Source: Hemicentrotus pulcherrimus (Eukaryota; Echinodermata; Echinoidea; Camarodonta; Strongylocentrotidae). Taken from it: a stretch of DNA of 10,523 nt. The stretch spans positions 304,698 to 315,220 of the forward strand of contig BEXV01000186.1 of assembly GCA_003118195.1 (NCBI GenBank). The letters are read 5' to 3'. This document shows positions 8,861-10,523 of the stretch, in pieces (positions within the stretch are counted from its first letter, which is position 1; every line of letters starts with the position of its first letter). The position numbers and the translations under genes are program-made. The notes beneath the pieces were generated by a model. It saw only the letters and a program-made list of their open reading frames with translations, made no database searches and was not told the DNA's origin.

Positions 8861-9063
8861 ACTATCCAGTGTTAAAATTGTCTACCGGTACTTACATCGT
8901 TCTATAGGCATGGACTTGACCTTGGAAGCACTAACAGACCAGGTTGTCATTACAACTTCTCCTTTTCTCTCCTTTCAGAAATGTTTTCACGGACTGTGTT
9001 TGCTCCTCAAGCTGCTCAGCATGCTTTGCTACAGCCTGTAATTACCTCATGCCATGAGCATCG

Positions 9064-9437
9064 CATGAATTTATCCAATGCAACCTCATACAAGTAGACA
9101 CTCTGTCATAGGTTTTACATACAACTGTCAAGTATGTACATCTGCCAGTTCTCAAACAGGTCTTTCAATATTTCACTTGCCAAAAGCATGTAATCATCTA
9201 CATGTAATACAACTCCATACAAGTAGACACCCTGTCATATGTTTTACGTACCGGTATGTACAATGTACATCTGCCCCTTCTTGAACAGATCTTTCAATGT
9301 TTCACTTGCCGAAAGCATGAGTTTAATCCAATACAAATCCGAAAACAAAAGTAGACTGTACGTACGGTATGTACAGGAATTGTACATTGGAGTATGTTGG
9401 CGGTTTCATTGCGGCATCTCAAACAGATCTTTCAAGA
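9064..9437. repeat. Tandem repeat, ~129-bp unit, three copies
   Basis: Landmarks recur: AGTAGAC at 9093, 9222 and 9350, and AACAG before a TCTTTCAA-type word at 9155, 9284 and 9422. This gives periods of 129 then 128-138. Copies one and two are close to one another. Copy three is rearranged in its centre, with an extra stretch around 9375-9415. Because 129 is a multiple of three, open frames run through the repeats (9078-9284 and 9239-9511). Their peptides merely echo the DNA period and show no domain, so no gene is called. Confidence 0.75.
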
Positions 9438-10523
9438 TACTCATTTATAAATGCATTATAAATCCATTTTGTAACAGAAGGGGCAACCTTTGTACCAGTA
9501 GTCTTGAGTAAATAGAAAACATGCCAATCAGGGGCTTTGGTATACAGCTCTTCAAAATATGATATTTGCCAAAATGTCAAACTGATAAATTTTTAATTAA
9601 TAGGAATTTTGTTTTCTATCTTGATTACACTGTACATCTCATAAAAAGCTTACCAGTGCTGCATTGAGCTGTGTAGGCATATCGGTTGTACAATTAAATA
9701 CAATTGTTGTGCCCCAGCCCTTTTTTAATTTTATATAATTTGTGTGTACCATGCTCATGTGGTGCAAATTCTTTAGCCCCATCTGTGATACCAACTTTTT
9801 GAACAGTTGTCATAAATAGGACCTTAAATCTGTGAGGGTTAATTACCACTTTTAATACTTTGTGTCACAGTTAAATCAGGGAAATGGTTAAATTAGGTAT
9901 AAATATCATCAATGGCAACAAATAACCTAGCAACAAACATCAAAATTGAAGGCATCTGTGACAATTTCAGGAAGAAAATTACTGGCTATGTTCAATTATA
10001 GTTCATTCAATGCTAACATTCTTGGGTGCAGTTTCTCTGCCGAGGCAAGCAGGAAAGGGTTAAGATCAAACTGACAGACATGATCTGCCACAGGGATTAA
10101 ACTTTACAGTTATTAGGATCATTGCAAATGGCTGATGTTAAACCATTAAACATTGAAGCCAAGGACACAGGATTTGGGGGTAAACAAGAACTGATATATC
10201 TTCAACTGTAATTGGGCTCATGGATCACTTTATCTTGGTATCTTGTCGGTCTTTTGTTTGTATTATCCTGGACAGTGGATCTTGAAGGAGTGATATTGAT
10301 CGCTTTTCACATACTAACCCCTGGCCAATTTAATTCTAAATGCAGCTGATCTTCCCCCGTGCCCTACATCAGGCAATACTGGCTTATAATATTTGGACAT
10401 TTACAAGTTCATATGTCACTATCAGTACACCAATAAAGCCCTTAAAGATTAGAAATGCAAGTACAATTTGTGATAAAGTGCCAGCTTTCATAGGCTACAA
10501 ATAATGAAGTTAAATAGATCTTA
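9438..10523. other. Right flank beyond the tandem repeat, no gene seen
   Basis: This is AT-rich non-coding sequence with no long frame, no RNA gene motif and no obvious repeat found by eye on either strand. Confidence 0.5.

Noticed and set aside
9078..9511. Two + strand frames over the tandem repeat
   Set aside because: The 129-bp period keeps the frame open by itself. The peptides repeat with the DNA and lack any domain.

Overview
The window looks like nuclear DNA of an invertebrate animal, probably marine. It is AT-rich and intron-bearing, CpG-poor outside one patch, and rich in degenerate dispersed repeats. There are no bacterial-style operons. The exact lineage cannot be fixed from sequence alone.

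About the left 7.6 kb (1 to ~7612) is best read as most of a PIF/Harbinger (IS5-superfamily) DNA transposon with its two standard genes arranged tail to tail. On the + strand, the last two coding exons of a DDE transposase (645-869 and 1398-1589) carry the second catalytic Asp and the catalytic Glu. The N-terminal exons, which should hold the first catalytic Asp, are not in the window. On the - strand, a complete four-exon gene (7217 down to 4487, 379 codons plus stop) encodes the partner DNA-binding protein. It has an N-terminal Myb/SANT-like trihelix domain, an acidic linker encoded by two small exons, a basic plus charged coiled-coil region, a Met-rich stretch and a C-terminal tandem Ala-Pro-His-His-Gln repeat. 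All splice junctions are canonical GT-AG with matching phase and no lesions are visible, so these parts look recently functional.

Between the two stop codons (1590-4486) lie the 3' UTRs, a pyrimidine-rich tract (about 2710-3330) and a symmetric AATAAA-C-TTTATT at 3576-3588 that could serve both convergent transcripts. Upstream of the trihelix gene (7218-7600) is a CpG-rich promoter-like region with two imperfect subterminal direct repeats. It ends at an ambiguous base (7605) followed by a C-run, where base composition changes sharply. This is the likely right end of the element.

The right 2.9 kb (7613-10523) is flanking non-coding DNA. It holds a degenerate copy of an AAACCTGTCTA/GGTGGTC-type dispersed repeat (8617-8860) and a three-copy ~129-bp tandem repeat (about 9064-9437). 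The palindrome TACCGGTA occurs five times across the window, more often than base composition predicts.

In known Harbinger elements the trihelix protein helps bring the transposase to the nucleus and to the element ends. The two genes here probably work as such a pair.
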